A stretch of 64,000 nt of DNA from contig JANEZZ010002698.1 of NCBI GenBank assembly GCA_026122225.1, forward strand, positions 62,001-126,000, in the 5' to 3' direction. The DNA comes from Heloderma charlesbogerti (Eukaryota; Chordata; Lepidosauria; Squamata; Helodermatidae). The notes beneath the pieces were generated by a model. The model was not told where the DNA came from. It searched no databases and saw nothing but the letters and a program-made list of their open reading frames with translations. Position 1 is the stretch's first letter. Every line of letters starts with the position of its first letter. Of the stretch, positions 21,781 to 34,300 are shown one piece after another. The position numbers were made by a program, and so were the translations under genes.

Positions 21781-22199
21781 CCCGAATCTGAGTCTTCCAT
21801 TATCTTTCACTGATCTCGCTCCTCTTCTTCATGCTTTAACTCTTTTCACGGAGGAAACTGAAGCGGAACACAACGGGGTAATTTGATAGCTCACTATCTG
21901 CCATCTATTTAAAAATGGAACAAAGGGCATTTAGTGCAGGAGACGCCCGGGAGAGTCACGGCGTCATGTAAAGAGCCCGTAAACTTCTGTGAAGGAGCAA
22001 TCTCAGTTGCAGGATAAAAGCTCCGTGTGATGAAGCCCCTACTATTGCCATGGATTGCAATGACAGGGCTGGGTACATATGGCATAATTTCCAGCAGGCT
22101 GAAGCAGAGGAAGATAAGACAGAAAGCAGGGCCATTCCACCAGCCTGGTTGGATGTTTGTCTTTTTCCTCTTCCCTCCCCCTCCCTTTTTCCTTGTTGT

Positions 22200-22318
22200 G
22201 TCTTTCTAGATTGCAAGCCTGCAACCAGGGACCGTCTTGTTTTTATTGATTGTACGCAAGACACTCCGGGAGACTCTTTGGCTGAGGAGCAGGATAAAAA
22301 TGCTTTAAATAAATAGAC
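22200..22318 (+). repeat. LINE-type 3' tail
   Basis: 'tagattgcaagcctgc', 'ccgtcttgtttttattgatt' and 'ggataaaaatgctttaaata': a retroposon 3' end of L2/MIR type, class not firmly assigned. Confidence 0.5.
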
Positions 22319-22335
22319 TATGGAACTCAGTGTCA

Positions 22336-23072
22336 CTGAGGGGATCTCTACACCACAAGTTTATTGCGCATTCAGGGTTGCTCACTCACTGAATTGTGCG
22401 GGTCCATTACATGATGTCATTGTCCAGTCATTATTCCACTATTTCCTCCCACCTATCCCGTGTTTTCCTTAAATGGAAAAAATGGGGTATTTTTCCAGAT
22501 ATGCGCAAATGGAGCACCATGTCCTCCCCGTGTATTTCTCCCCCAGTGTGAATGAAGCGCTGAGTGTGGTTGTTGGGGGCATGGTCATGACGTCTAAGGT
22601 GGTGACAAAAGTCTGATGGGTGTTCAGCCTTCCTGCTCATGCGCCATTTTGGCTCCTTGCCATTTTCAGCCTGCCTGTTCAAAACAGAGCAGCAGAGCGG
22701 CAGAAACAGCAGCGCGGGAGCAAGGGGGGTGGCAGCGTGGAGCAGCAGCAGACGGGCTGAGCTTTAGGGACTGGCCAAAAGCATGGAAGAGGGAGGCGGG
22801 TCCCAGGGAGAGCGGGGGTGGGGGGCTGTCTGCGTATCAGTCCCCATCCACCAGTAATGTGCAAGGGAAGGGAAAGGGACAGGAACCCAGAAGCAGGTAT
22901 TGCTGAACCTGGCGCATGTGCAATGCCTCTTCAAGGAAACATAACGCTACGGGAATGGCCATCTACAGAGAAGGAAGCGCGTGTAGAGGGAGTAAGTTGT
23001 GATCCTGCATTTAAAACGTAAGCGGAAAGCCCCATTTTAAATGCAGGATTTTAGGCTGGTGTAGAAATCCGC
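22336..23072 (-). mobile_element. Non-autonomous DNA element, ~735 bp
   Basis: Related termini, 'ggatctctacaccac' (left) and the complement of 'ggattctacaccagc'-like sequence (right, 'gctggtgtagaaatcc'). An internal hairpin 'atcctgcatttaaaa' / 'ttttaaatgcaggat' lies at 22,998-23,050. Target duplication is not clear, so the superfamily is left open. Confidence 0.65.
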
Positions 23073-23119
23073 TTAGTGTTGCAGTGGCATCAGATACAAA
23101 TGGGCTTAAGGCTGCCTTT

Positions 23120-23236
23120 GCCAACCTGGTGTGCTGGACTACTGTGCCCGCCATTCCCAGCCAGCATGGTTCCAGCAATTGGCCGTGCTGTCTGGGGGTG
23201 ACTGGGTTGTAAAATAACACATCTGGAGGGCACCTG
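23120..23236. mobile_element. Palindromic MITE, family B
   Basis: 'ccaacctggtgtgctggact', 'attcccagccagcatgg' and 'taacacatctggagggcacc'. Confidence 0.65.
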
Positions 23237-23493
23237 GGAGGAAAGCTGTGCCTTCATAAATGAAAGTCAGCTGTTCACGCTCTAAGTCCGGTCTTATTTC
23301 TTGCGAAAGATTTTTTTCCAGGTTTTTAAAAAATACAAAAAGGAATAGCACTGTCAAATACGCCAACTCCAATGCAACTATGATTCACTATCTCCATATT
23401 GTAAGCTGGTGGGGTGGGGAGAGAGTTCTGGCTGAGACAGAACTGCTTACAACAGCCCTGCAATTTAGGCCATTGTTAATATTGTTAATATTA

Positions 23494-23790
23494 GAGCCTC
23501 GTGTGGCGCAGAGCGGTAGGCGGCGGTATGGCAACCGAACTCTCCCCACGACCCGAGTTCGATCCCAGAGGAAGCCGGGTCCCGGGTAGCCGGCTCAGGT
23601 CGACTCAGCCTTCCATCCTTCCGAGGCCGGTAAAATGAGTACCCAGCTTGCTGGGGAAAGGTGGCCACGGCTGGGGAAGGCAATGGCAAGCCACCCCGCT
23701 GTAGTCTGCCGTGAAAACGCCGGCGCAAGCAGCCTCCCTCGAGGAGTCAGCAATGGCCCGGTGCTTGCACAGGAGGAAACTTTCCTTTCC
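23494..23790 (+). mobile_element. Sauria-type SINE, second subfamily
   Basis: tRNA-like head 'gtgtggcgcagagcggtagg' (box A) and 'gagttcgatccc' (box B). The body 'ttccatccttccgaggccgg' and 'aatgagtacccagcttgctg' follows, then 'ggcaatggcaagccacc'. The 3' end 'gtgcttgcacagg' with 'tttccttt' resembles BovB-tailed squamate SINEs. Confidence 0.85.
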
Positions 23791-24149
23791 CTAATACTGC
23801 AAGCGAGAGGTTGCGACGGAGGCCAGCTTGGATTTCCAGCCCCCAAATTCACCATGCAGAACACCTCTCAGACGGCAGCAAAGGTCAACCTACTCAAATT
23901 GACCCTCAGACCTCCTCCCAGCCCAAATCCGAATTCTATTGGACACAGACGCTTTCCGCTACGCTGGTTTGCACGCAGACTGGTTATGCACATACAAGTT
24001 GCCCCAAAAGTTTAACACCCTTTTTTTCACTCGAGGTAAGACCCCACTTAGAAAAAGCAGAGCCTCTTGTCTTTGCTGCCCCATTTTGTTTTTGGGGGGG
24101 GGGTGCGGGGTGGACCCGCCGCTGCCCCATCAGAGCTAAGCGAAGATTG

Positions 24150-25320
24150 TAGGTTTCTCTGTCCGTTTCTATGGGCAGCTCTACGCGGTGACGCCACCAA
24201 CAAAACTCTACGAGAACCGGAAGTCGAGCCCTGGACGCCAGTCTACCCTTCCTACGTCTAGCTGCGGAAACACGGAGCCCGAGGTTTTGCGTACGAAGGT
24301 CTTTCTATCCGTCCGCCGCTCTCCCAGCATGCTCAGCGCTCCTCAGCCCCGCGTCGTGGGGTCTTACGTAAGCTGCCTCTTCGAGGCGTCTAACGCGGTG
24401 CCTGCTCAGGATGGCTGCCGCTCGGCGCGCTTCCCGGCGCGACGGAAGACACAAAGCGGCTCCTCCGTCGTCCTCGCTCGGTCGGCGGCGCTGAGTCCGG
24501 CGGATGTCGCTCCTGGCCTGCGGCCCCCGTCCAGGCAGCGACGAGAACACCTCGAGCGGCTGGGGCGGGGGCCCTGCTGACGCTCCAGGGGGCGGAGCCT
24601 GCCGAGGCCGGCCTGCCGGAGCCCCCGCGCGGGCGTCGACGGCGCGGAGGAGGCGCGGCGGCAGCAGCAGCGGCGGCGGCCATGGGCGGCCTGGAGAAAA
24701 AGAAGGTACCGCGGGCCTCAAGATAACGCAGCCCGTGCGGGCGTCGCGCTGTGGGAGGGCTGCCCGCCTTCCCGCGCACGGATGAACGTCTGAAGGAGGA
24801 GACACGCGTCTCGCGAGTCCCCCGCCACGCCGCGGCCTCCCGCGTGTCTGCCCGCCTCCGACGCGTGTGAGCGGCCCCCGGCCCCGAGGCCGGTTCAGAG
24901 GCCCTTTTCCGGGTGCCCCCGCCGAGGGGAGGCGAGGCGCGGCTGACGGGCCTCGAGGCGCCGCCCTGTGCGCGTCCGGGCGGAGAAAGGCCCCGCCGCT
25001 GCCCGGCCGGCGTCGCTGGCGGCCGCAGGGCTGCCTCCCGTCCGAACGCGCCTGGGGTCGCGCCCTCGGTCTCCCGGTTGCTTCTCGTGGCGCGATTTGT
25101 TCCTCCTCAGGGGGGGCTTTCCTCCTCCTCCTCCTCCTCCTCCCCGTTTTAGCCTCACAACAACAACCCTGTGAGGTCGGCTGGGCCGGGAGCCTGGGGC
25201 TGGCCCGAAGTGCGCCTCCGTGGCCGAGCGGGGGTGGAAGAACCCGGGCCTCCTGGCTCCCAGCCCAGCCCCTCTGGCGTTAAACCTGCTGCTGCGCTTC
25301 GAGCCCTTGCGTCGCTGCTA
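24150..25320 (+). promoter_or_regulatory. CpG-rich promoter region of PES1
   Basis: Dense CpG dinucleotides from the first upstream bases to about 600 bp into intron 1, unlike the AT-richer flanks. The region includes the 5' UTR, the (CGG/CAG)-rich leader and the start codon. No TATA box is evident. The transcription start cannot be placed by eye. The same island might also serve a distal TCN2 first exon on the other strand. Confidence 0.75.
24682..24705 (+). CDS. PES1: PES1 exon 1
   Basis: Eight codons (MGGLEKKK), donor AAG|GTACCG, phase 0. Preceded by a CGG/CAG-rich leader. Confidence 0.95.
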
Positions 25321-28300
25321 CGGTTTATTTCGGCGCTTTACTTCCATTCTCTGCGGAGCGTCAAGCTTTTGCGCCGTATCTTTTGTTCGTGCTTTGTGGT
25401 TTTGATCGTCGTGAGCCACCCAGAGAGATTAGGCTGCTGGGCAGTGTAGAAACGCAATAGATAAAGAAAGGAATGAAATAAAAAAATAGCCCCGCATTTA
25501 TGGGATGCATTTCTCTAAGGACAGTCGCCAGGTGCTGACACTGGCCTCTTTTCAGTGGCAGGGGAAGGAAGGCATTCTTCTTTTCCCCAGGCATCTGGGC
25601 ACTAGTTATGGCCCAATTGTTGTGGGCTGTTTTTGTGGTGGTCAGGCATAGGATGGGGAGAGATTTTGTGTGGTGTGGATGAAGACTTTTTGTATTCGTT
25701 TATGTTTGTATTGTGTTGTATTTTTTTTTTTCCTGTTATAGATTTCTGTATGCCTATACATAAATCACTTTGAGTCAGATTTTGTGGTGGGAAGTGATGC
25801 ATAATAATAATTGTTATTGATAGTAATAATAGTAATATGTAGAAGAGTTATTTCCAGGGGGTAGCTGTGTTAGTCTGTTGCAGCAAAAACAACAGAGTCT
25901 CCCAGCACCTTAAAGACATTTATTTTGCTATAAGCTTTTGTGGAGTAAGGCCTTCTGTCCCTCAAATATAGCCTCCTTGTGTAGCTCCGAATATCAAATG
26001 CTGGGAATATACAATATATGTAATAACTTGCCTGGCCCATAGCTCAAAATATGAATGGAGCAGCCCTCACCTAATACTTCAGTGAGGCTGTGGGTTACTG
26101 TGGGCTTTGTTTGGGTTTAACTTGAGGAATGGCAAATATTGACATTTGTGTCTCTCTTGTTCCTCCCCACCCTCAAAAAAAGTATGAGAGGGGTTCTGCC
26201 ACCAACTACATCACCCGAAACAAAGCCCGGAAGAAACTTCAGCTGAGCCTCGCAGACTTCAGGTAAGGAAAGGAGCAGATGTTTACTGGCCTGTTGTAGG
26301 AGGCTGATACGTCTTTGTGGAGGGAGAGCTTGTGTATTGCAGTGATGCTTGGGATGGATGTAGTGCAGCTTTCTCCAACCAGGTGCCCTTCAGATGTGTT
26401 GGACTGCAACTCCCATCATTCTGAGCCAGCATGGCTGCTGGCTGAGAATGATGGGAGTTATAGTTTAACACATCTGGAGGACACTAGGTTGGGGGAAACT
26501 AATGTAGTAGGTCTCTGCATGCACAGACATAACACACCACTGGGTCCCTCAGTGCAGCGATGTGGGTTTTCCAGAAAATTTTGAACTGGAAAATTTTCCT
26601 CTGCAAATTAGTCTGTATTTGCATGTGGTCATTTGCATCAGAAAATTTTCAGTTTGCATCGGAAAAATTTGTGATGCCCTAGAAAGTGATCTAATTTAGC
26701 ATGTGTATTTTATTTGTAGTTAATAAACAAAGCTCAAAGTATCTCATGTTAATTTTTTGTCCCTGTACACTACAAGTATTTGATCTAAAATATCTAAGGG
26801 TGAAAAATTAAAGTACATGGAGGGAGCAATCGTATGGCCACTAGTTAGTGGCTAGATGGCCCATAGGGTATGTCGGTTTCCAAGAAATGACCTTGGAGCC
26901 TATGCTTTGAGGTCAGTTCCCAGAGAACCGACCTTCCCCCCACACTCACACACACTGCTTCACAGGCAGGTAGGAACAGCCCGGCGCTCCGTGCTTGGAA
27001 GAGGAGTGCGGAGCGGCGAAAACAGGGCATTCCAGGGCAGGGAAAGTGGAAATGCTGGTACAACACATCCTGTGTCGTACTGGCAGCCGCTTTCCCTGCT
27101 CCTCTTTCCCATGGCTAGACAGCCGAAATCGGCTGTCTAGCCGCAAATGCAGGGCGGCTGAAGCACGGAGGGGACGATCCTGTCCGTGCTTCTCCTGCCC
27201 TGCATTGGATAGGCGGTCGTCTTCGAACTCAAAGGCAACCACCTATCCCCATAGGATTGCGCCCTTAAAGTAATTAAATGTTATGTTATGTAGAAATTTT
27301 TACAGGAGTACTTGTAAAAATTTAAAGTCAGTATCATTTACTTCCTTTACATTGTTTGAATTTTTTTTAAAGCAAAGGTACTGAAAACTGTTAACACACT
27401 AAGGGCACAATCCTGTGGCTGCCAGACAGTGTCTAGACAGCTGTAGGATTTTTCGGTTTCTGGGAACTGAGCTCGGAGCTACGGCTCCAAGCTTGGTTCC
27501 CAGAAACCTCATTCCCTGCCCCTGCCGCCTTGTAGGCAGTGCGGTTCGTCCACAGCTCCACGCTCATAAGAGTAGCATGGAGCGGGGGAAAGGGGGCATT
27601 CCCAGGGGCAAAGAGAGGAGGAGACTGCGGAAGCACTGTTATGATGCTTCCTATGCGCTGTCTGGCCTCCCACTCACACCCTGACTAGACAGCTGAAATT
27701 GGCTGTAGCTGTAAATACAGGGAGACTGGAAAGCGGAAGGAGGATCCTGTCTGTTCTCTGCCCACCCTGCATTGAATAGTCGGCCGCCTTCGAGTTCAGA
27801 GGCGGCCGACGATCCCCATAGGATTGCGCCCTCCGGTTGCAGTCCTGTGCATGTTTAGACAGGGAAAAAAAGGCCAGGTGTCCACCGTTTGCCCTAGGTG
27901 TGAATGGAAACCATTCACACCTATGTGGGAGAAACGAAAGGGTGCACTTTGGGGGCATCCTTAGGGTGGAGGCAAAACCTACCCTCCATCCCCACAGGGC
28001 TCCAAGCCAGGGGTGTTTGTTTTTGGTCCTGCCACAGGCTGAGAAACATTGACCTGGGATAGATGAGGGATGAATATCTTTCTGCCTTTTCTTGCCTGAA
28101 CGTGAAACCACCTGGTGGCAGGGGAAAGGACCAGTGGAGCAGCTCTCACCTGCCATTCTTCCCCCTCTCCAGGCGACTCTGCATCCTGAAGGGGATCTAC
28201 CCCCATGAGCCCAAACACAAGAAGAAAGTGAACAAAGGATCCACTGCGGCTCGGACCTTTTATCTCATGAAAGACATAAAATTTCTCCTCCACGAGCCCA

Positions 28301-31300
28301 TCGTCAACAAGTTCCGGGAATACAAGGTATCGTGATCCCGGGGACCCCAACAGCCAGTCTTAGGTCTTTTGAATTGGTCAGGTTAGTTTTGTCCAGTGCA
28401 AAGTTTGTTAAGCTGTTAATCTTTCTTGTGGGGAAGCCGATGTCAGCCCAATGTCATCTGCAGTTGGTTAGGTGTAGCTCTTTCCTGGTTGCCAAAGGGG
28501 GAGAGGGACTCGTGGAATATTGGAGGGCAGGAGGCTGGAGCATCGAATTATGGGCGGGCTGGCAGGGAGCTGGGGAGCCTGACGGCTCTGAACCCTTTCT
28601 CTTTCCAAGGTGTTTGTTCGCAAGTTGCGCAAGGCGTACGGGAAGAGCGAATGGAACACAGTGGAACGGCTGAAAGACAACAAGCCTGGCTACAGATTGG
28701 ACCACATTATCAAGGAGAGGTAAGAGATGGAAGGCCCTGGAGGAACGTCACAGAGCAGGCATGCTGGAGTCTAAGTAGCAGGGCGCAGGAGTGTCCAAAA
28801 GGAGGCCTGAGGGCCTTACTGGACCTTTTCAGGATCCGTAATGTGGCCCACAGGACTTCTATCACCCTTCACATGTACAGGACACTGGTATCCTTGACTT
28901 TCACAAGGCTCCCCCTTCCCTCTGAAGTAGCAATGCAAGGGTCAAGGAGTGTGGCACATATAGACGAATGAAACTAGAAAGTGCACAGCAAGGTATTATG
29001 GCTTCATAGTTCTTGTTATAATTGCCATGCTAGAAGTATTTTGAAAATAGCTAACATGCCAAAATTGCAGAGCAACTGCTATTTTCTCCACTGTCTCCCT
29101 GAGGTGGAATTGAGGGGTTGGCATTGAGTTAAGGTAGAACTGACACCTCATTATTTTTCATAATGAAAAATAATGTGTTTCTCTCTTGGGTACATTATTT
29201 TTTATTTATTACATTTCTATACCGCCCAATATCCAAAGCTGTCTAAATCTCTAACTTATCCCCCCCTCCCGTTTCTATTTTAATTTGAGAGCCCTGGCGT
29301 TGGGATTGGGAGACCACCAGGGTTCTTTTGATACGTGTGAACGTGTTGCAGGAGGAGGCAAAATGGGGGACTTGTGTGCTGTGGGTGGGCTTCTTTTTCC
29401 CGAAGGGTATCCCCAAAAGCTCAGGCTCTTTTATCACCTGTGTTATACTTAATCCATCCAGACCGGGTCAGGGATGTGGCTTTTCCAGAAATGTTTCTAG
29501 AAATATTTCCACTGCCCTAAATGAAAGGAGATCTGATTTAGCATGCTTGTTTGACTTAGGGTGCAATCCTATGCATGTTTAGACAGACAAAAAGTCCAGC
29601 AACTCCCAGAATGCTGGTAATTGTAGGACTTTTATTTTCTGTCTAAGAATGCATGGGATTGCACCCTTAAGCCCTAGTCAGGTGTTTGGGAACTGTGTTG
29701 ATTAAACACGGGAGGAAGGCAAGAGTGCATTGCCCCATCTGTCATAATTTCCAACACCCTCTATGCATGGAGGGTGATTTTCTGAAGGGGGGAGCCTCCT
29801 CTCTCCATGGAACTCTCCAGATAATTTGTGGAGAGCCTCCAGTGATAGTCTCCACTTCAGAAAGTCACCCTCCACATGTCGAGGGAGACGGGAATGATGA
29901 CAAAGGGGCAAGCATTTTCTTCCTCCTCCCATGTTTAATCAGTACAGTTCCCAAACTGCTGAATATGCATTCGTTTTGTTTACTAAATGTATGTCATGTT
30001 AACTTCCTATGCTATAAATGTCTGAAAAGTTTTTCCAATAGCCCAATAGAAATGCAAATGAATATTTGATGGGGGGGATGCAGTGCACTTAGTGTGATTT
30101 AAATGTTATGTTCAAACAAATTCAAAGTGTTATTTGGAAATTCATTTTATTGGAATAATGTAAAACATCTTAAAACATGACAGGTGAATTTCCTTGCGTT
30201 AGATTTTAAGACAAATTGAAGACACTGAAAACGGTTAACATTCTAGCCTTACGCATGTGCGCATAAATATGTGCCCTTCCTGGGGATGGGCACCTGAGAA
30301 AAGGTTAATTACCACTCATATCTAAAATCAAAGTTGTATTGCATCCATTCCAGTTGCCCAGTTTGACTTCCATTTTGTTCATTTGCTATGCTGCACATTT
30401 ATTTTATGAAGTAATGCATTTCTAAAAGTGGGCTAAAACTTCTAAAAACTTCAGAACAGACTGTAACAGTCTTGGAGGTTAGGGTCATCCTTTTTTAAAC
30501 CTGCTTTTAATTTAACTTTGCATCCTCCCAAAGAACTTTTGGAATTGTAGCATAAGTGATAATTCTTAGAGAACTACAATTGCCAAGAATAGGCGGGGAG
30601 TGGCAGAGATTGGGAAAGATGCGTGAAAGTTAAATTTCTTTTTATCACTATGTATATATGTATATGGACTAGATCTCTATAGTTAGAAAGGACCACGGTC
30701 CAAATCATCCTGCAGCTTTGTCATATTTTCTGTTCTGAAACATTTATAGCATGATGGTGAAAGAAGGGCCTTCTTTGTATCAGACCCCCACTGATCAGCA
30801 CAGTAAGAGGCAGGAGTATCTGGGAGAAAAACTGGGAACAGGCAAAGCTGGCTAGGAGAAAAAGTTAGTGATGTTGCTTGAGATTGAGGTCCCATTTGAA
30901 GCTGTGTTTAGGATCAGTAGGACGCATTCATGGCCCTGCAGGGCAGAACTACCCTGGGAAGGCCTCTTGCGGATGGGGCTAGGTGAAGGCTGGGCCAAAT
31001 CTAGCCCCACAGGGTTCCCCAGATGGCCACGCCCCCCTCCTCAGCCCACCCCATTTTCCCCAATCACTAATTGCTGGTGGTTTCCCGGCTCTGTTCTAAA
31101 TGACTGAAAACCCTTTCCTAAGGCTTAGTTAGTGGCAGTAAAAGCTTGAAGTTGCAATATGCAGGATTTGTTTGTATTTTTGACCTGATCTCTTTTGCCC
31201 ACTCCTGGGCTAGCTGAATGATGCTAGTGTGGAGTTTGTAAAGGACTTTAGGCAAAAGCTACATTAATAGTTTTTCTGTCTTCCTCTTCCTTTGTCCCCA

Positions 31301-34300
31301 TCCGTGTGGTGGCTGCAGATACCCAACGTTTGTTGATGCCTTGCGGGATCTGGACGATGCCCTCTCCATGTGCTTCCTCTTTGCAACCTTCCCACGCACC
31401 GGCAAGTGCCATGTTCAGACAATCCAGTTGTGCCGCCGGCTCACCGTAGAGTTCCTCAACTACGTGATTGCCTCGCGCTCTCTGCGCAAGGTAAGCAGGG
31501 AAAGGCCCTTGGGAGATGTGATTACAGGCGGTGACTGTTTCGTTTGGATTGATCATTGACTGGGTTGGCACAGCACACTAACCCACACTCAGTGGTTGAG
31601 TGTGGGTTGTTGTTGAACTGTGGGTTGCTTCTTGAACCACGGGCTACCATGTTGTCTGAACCCAGGACATTTTCCACAGGGTGACTTGTTAACCATGCAG
31701 TGTGGCTTATTTTTCTCGAACAATTGAACCCATGGTTTGTTTTTGGGTTGTTCAGGCTGGTTAACAAGCCACCCTGCAGAAAATGTCCTGGGTTCAGACA
31801 ACGTACTAACCCACAGTTCAACGAACAACCCATGATTCAACAACACCCCACACTCAACCATTGAGTGTGGGTTAGTGTGTTGTGTGAACAGCCCCAGTGT
31901 GTGTTGAGTGGATAATAGAGGAAGTATCCAAGGATGCTGCTGGTCATTTCTTACCTGTGTGCCGTATCGGAGCTCTCTGTTGTCTTCTGTGTTGCTTTAC
32001 TGACTGAGCTGTTTGCTCTGCTCTCTTGCCAGGTATTCCTGTCCATTAAAGGCATCTACTACCAGGCCGAAGTGATGGGCCAGCTTGTCACCTGGATAAC
32101 GCCATATGCCTTTTCGCACAATGTGAGTAGCAGGCATTTATCCCCTTCAGCACAGGCACAGATCCCTGTGTCTTATTTCCCCTGCTCCCACACCATCTCC
32201 CCTGAAAAACAGATGCATCCAACTCCATTCAGCATCAAGATTATGTGATGGCCAATGTTGAACCAGAGAAATCTCGGTGGTAATATTCACGCTCTGCACA
32301 GGATTTATTAATATTATTTATTCATTTCATTTCTATGCTGCCCAATAGCCGAAGCTCTCTGGGCGGTTTACAACAATTCGCAAAAAATACGAACCGCAAC
32401 ACTATATAGCATTACATAATACAACATTATAATAAAACATAGTCTAAAACATTTTAATGTACAAAATTTAAAACAATTGTAATAAACAATTGCAGTAATA
32501 GACATGTTCAAAACAACTGAGATAAATGCCCCATCATATGCCATTCAATGCCTGGGAGTAGAGGGCAGTCTTAACCTGGTGCTGAAAAGATGACAGTGTT
32601 AGCACCAGGCGAGCCATACTGGGGAGCTCATTCCTCACAGTCGGGGGGCCACCACTGAGAAGGACCTCTCCCTTGTTGCCACCTTCCAAGCCTCCCTCGG
32701 AAGAGGCACTTGGAAGAAGGCCCCAGATGTTGATCATAGTGACCAGGTGGGTTCAGAACAGGAGAGGTGGTCTGTCAGGTATTGCGTCCCAAGTTGTGTA
32801 AGGCTTTATAGGTTAAAACCAGCACCTTGAATTGGGCTTGGAAACACAGTGCTAGCCAACGCAAGCAAGTCGTACATACTCAGAGCTTCTAGTCCCACTT
32901 ATTAACCTGGCTGCCGCATTTTGCACAAGCTACAGATGCTACAAATGTAGCATTTGTGAATGTGACACATCTTCCAAGGATGTTGAACCTCAGGCCTGCA
33001 AGCCAAATCCAGCCCTCTGGGGTTTCCCAGAAGGCCACGTCCCCTCTGCCATGCTTCACCCCTGACCACCAATAATTTTGTGATTGCCTGGCTTTTACAC
33101 CGTTTTTTCTCTCCATTCTCAAAGGCTGAAATGCCTTAGGGCGCAATCCTCTGCATGTTTAGACAGAAAAAGTCCTACAACTCCCAGTATTCCCCAGCCA
33201 GCTGTGCTGTGCCACTGGAATGTGTCTCCCAAGAGCTCCTCCAAAAATGAATTCAGCCCTCAGATCAAAGGAAGTTCAGCACCCCTGCACTGTGCGATGG
33301 GATCCTGGGAACCTTTGTGAACGGCCCAGAGAGCTTTGGCGATTGGGCAGTGTAGAAATGTAATGAAGGAATCAAGCATGTTTGGCCCTGCTGCGCCCCA
33401 GTTGTGGCTGCATTTTGGTCCAGCACGCTCCCTTCAACGCTCTCTCCCTCTTTAAGGTGCTTATGTGTTCTACTTGTCAGCTGTCTCTAGGGGAGGGAAG
33501 CTCCTTTGCACAGAGGTCCCGCTGCTGCTGCAAGCAGCTTTCTGGAGGGTTACTCATTGACCCAAGGGCCTTGGCTCGGAGTGTGCCTTCCTTCTGTGTT
33601 TGCTGGAATGTAATTTGGGTGCCTTGGCCAGATGCCTGGCTCCCTCTGCATCCTGTGCATCCTGACCTGCCCTTGTCCTTGGTGCTTGCCTGTGCGAGCC
33701 GAGATCCTCTTGGGTTGAAAATAATTAACCTCGTTAAAATCAGGGTGAAAGCGACTGAATTAACGATTGACCCCAGACGTGCTGCTCCATTGCTGGAAGC
33801 CAGTATGTGGCCAGTTTCCTGGACGCAGATAGTTCTGTTCGTTTATTTGCATAACTTACCCTCTAGCTTTTCCTGTCCTGCCATGCCTCAAAGCAGGTCG
33901 CACTAGTAACTTTCCCTACCAGGCTTGTTAATAGCCACTTGAATAATAGCCATTGCTCAAGGCGAGCAGGCAGGGAAGCATCTGTGAATGGGAAGGGCTG
34001 GTTTTTGTTACTTTCAGGCCGTTGATGTGCCCTGAAAGAGAATGGAAGGGGCTTGTCAGGTTTGGGCCCAAGCTCCCTGGTTAGGTTTTGGACTCTGGTT
34101 CGGGGGCAGAGCTAGAAGAAGCCCAGCCAAGACTGGGAGCTGGGGAGAAAATCCCCCAAGGCTATCCAGAAGTCAGGGATGAATTTTCCCTGGGTCTCAT
34201 GGAACAGGAGGCCCAGGTTCAGAGGCTGTCATATCTCCTCCCTGTGGAAACTCCCCTTTGTCAGAGGGGGAGGGAGCACCAGAACTGACAGACGCCGGAG

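Larger units (their letters stand above)
15824..24149. other. Intergenic region between divergent TCN2 and PES1
   Basis: No coding exon recognised. It contains MITEs, repeat R1 copy 1 with an inserted SINE, MIR-like and Sauria-type SINEs, repeat R2 copy 2, and a rearranged inverted DNA element at 21.25-23.07 kb. Unassigned stretches are 15.9-16.8, 18.66-19.45 and 20.5-21.2 kb. Confidence 0.75.
26263..28172 (+). other. PES1 intron 2
   Basis: Holds a family B MITE (26,372-26,497), two A2 MITEs (26,822-27,264 and 27,403-27,832) and an A1 fragment immediately after the second (27,833-27,876). The rest shows no coding signal. Confidence 0.75.
28720..31318 (+). other. PES1 intron 4
   Basis: Contains an L2 tail (about 29,197-29,255, minus), an A1 MITE, a long palindrome at 29,685-29,955 and hAT-like 'ggcc'-rich repeat fragments near 28.79-28.96 and 30.94-31.13 kb. 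I see nothing in the AT-rich 30.0-30.9 kb. Confidence 0.7.

Noticed and set aside
24305..24805. Long minus-strand frames (up to 166 codons) at the CpG island
   Set aside because: GC-rich antisense shadow of the PES1 first exon and promoter; composition is Arg/Pro/Ala only. A spliced TCN2 leader here is possible but not shown by these frames.
24867..25283. 138-codon plus-strand frame in PES1 intron 1
   Set aside because: Stop-poor because of GC content; no conserved motif.
28426..28971. 181-codon plus-strand frame
   Set aside because: Overlaps PES1 exon 4 in another frame; the protein-like part belongs to the pescadillo frame.
33382..33906. 174-codon open frame in PES1 intron 6
   Set aside because: No motif or family resemblance, biased Cys/Ser/Leu composition, no splice context, and it lies inside an intron.
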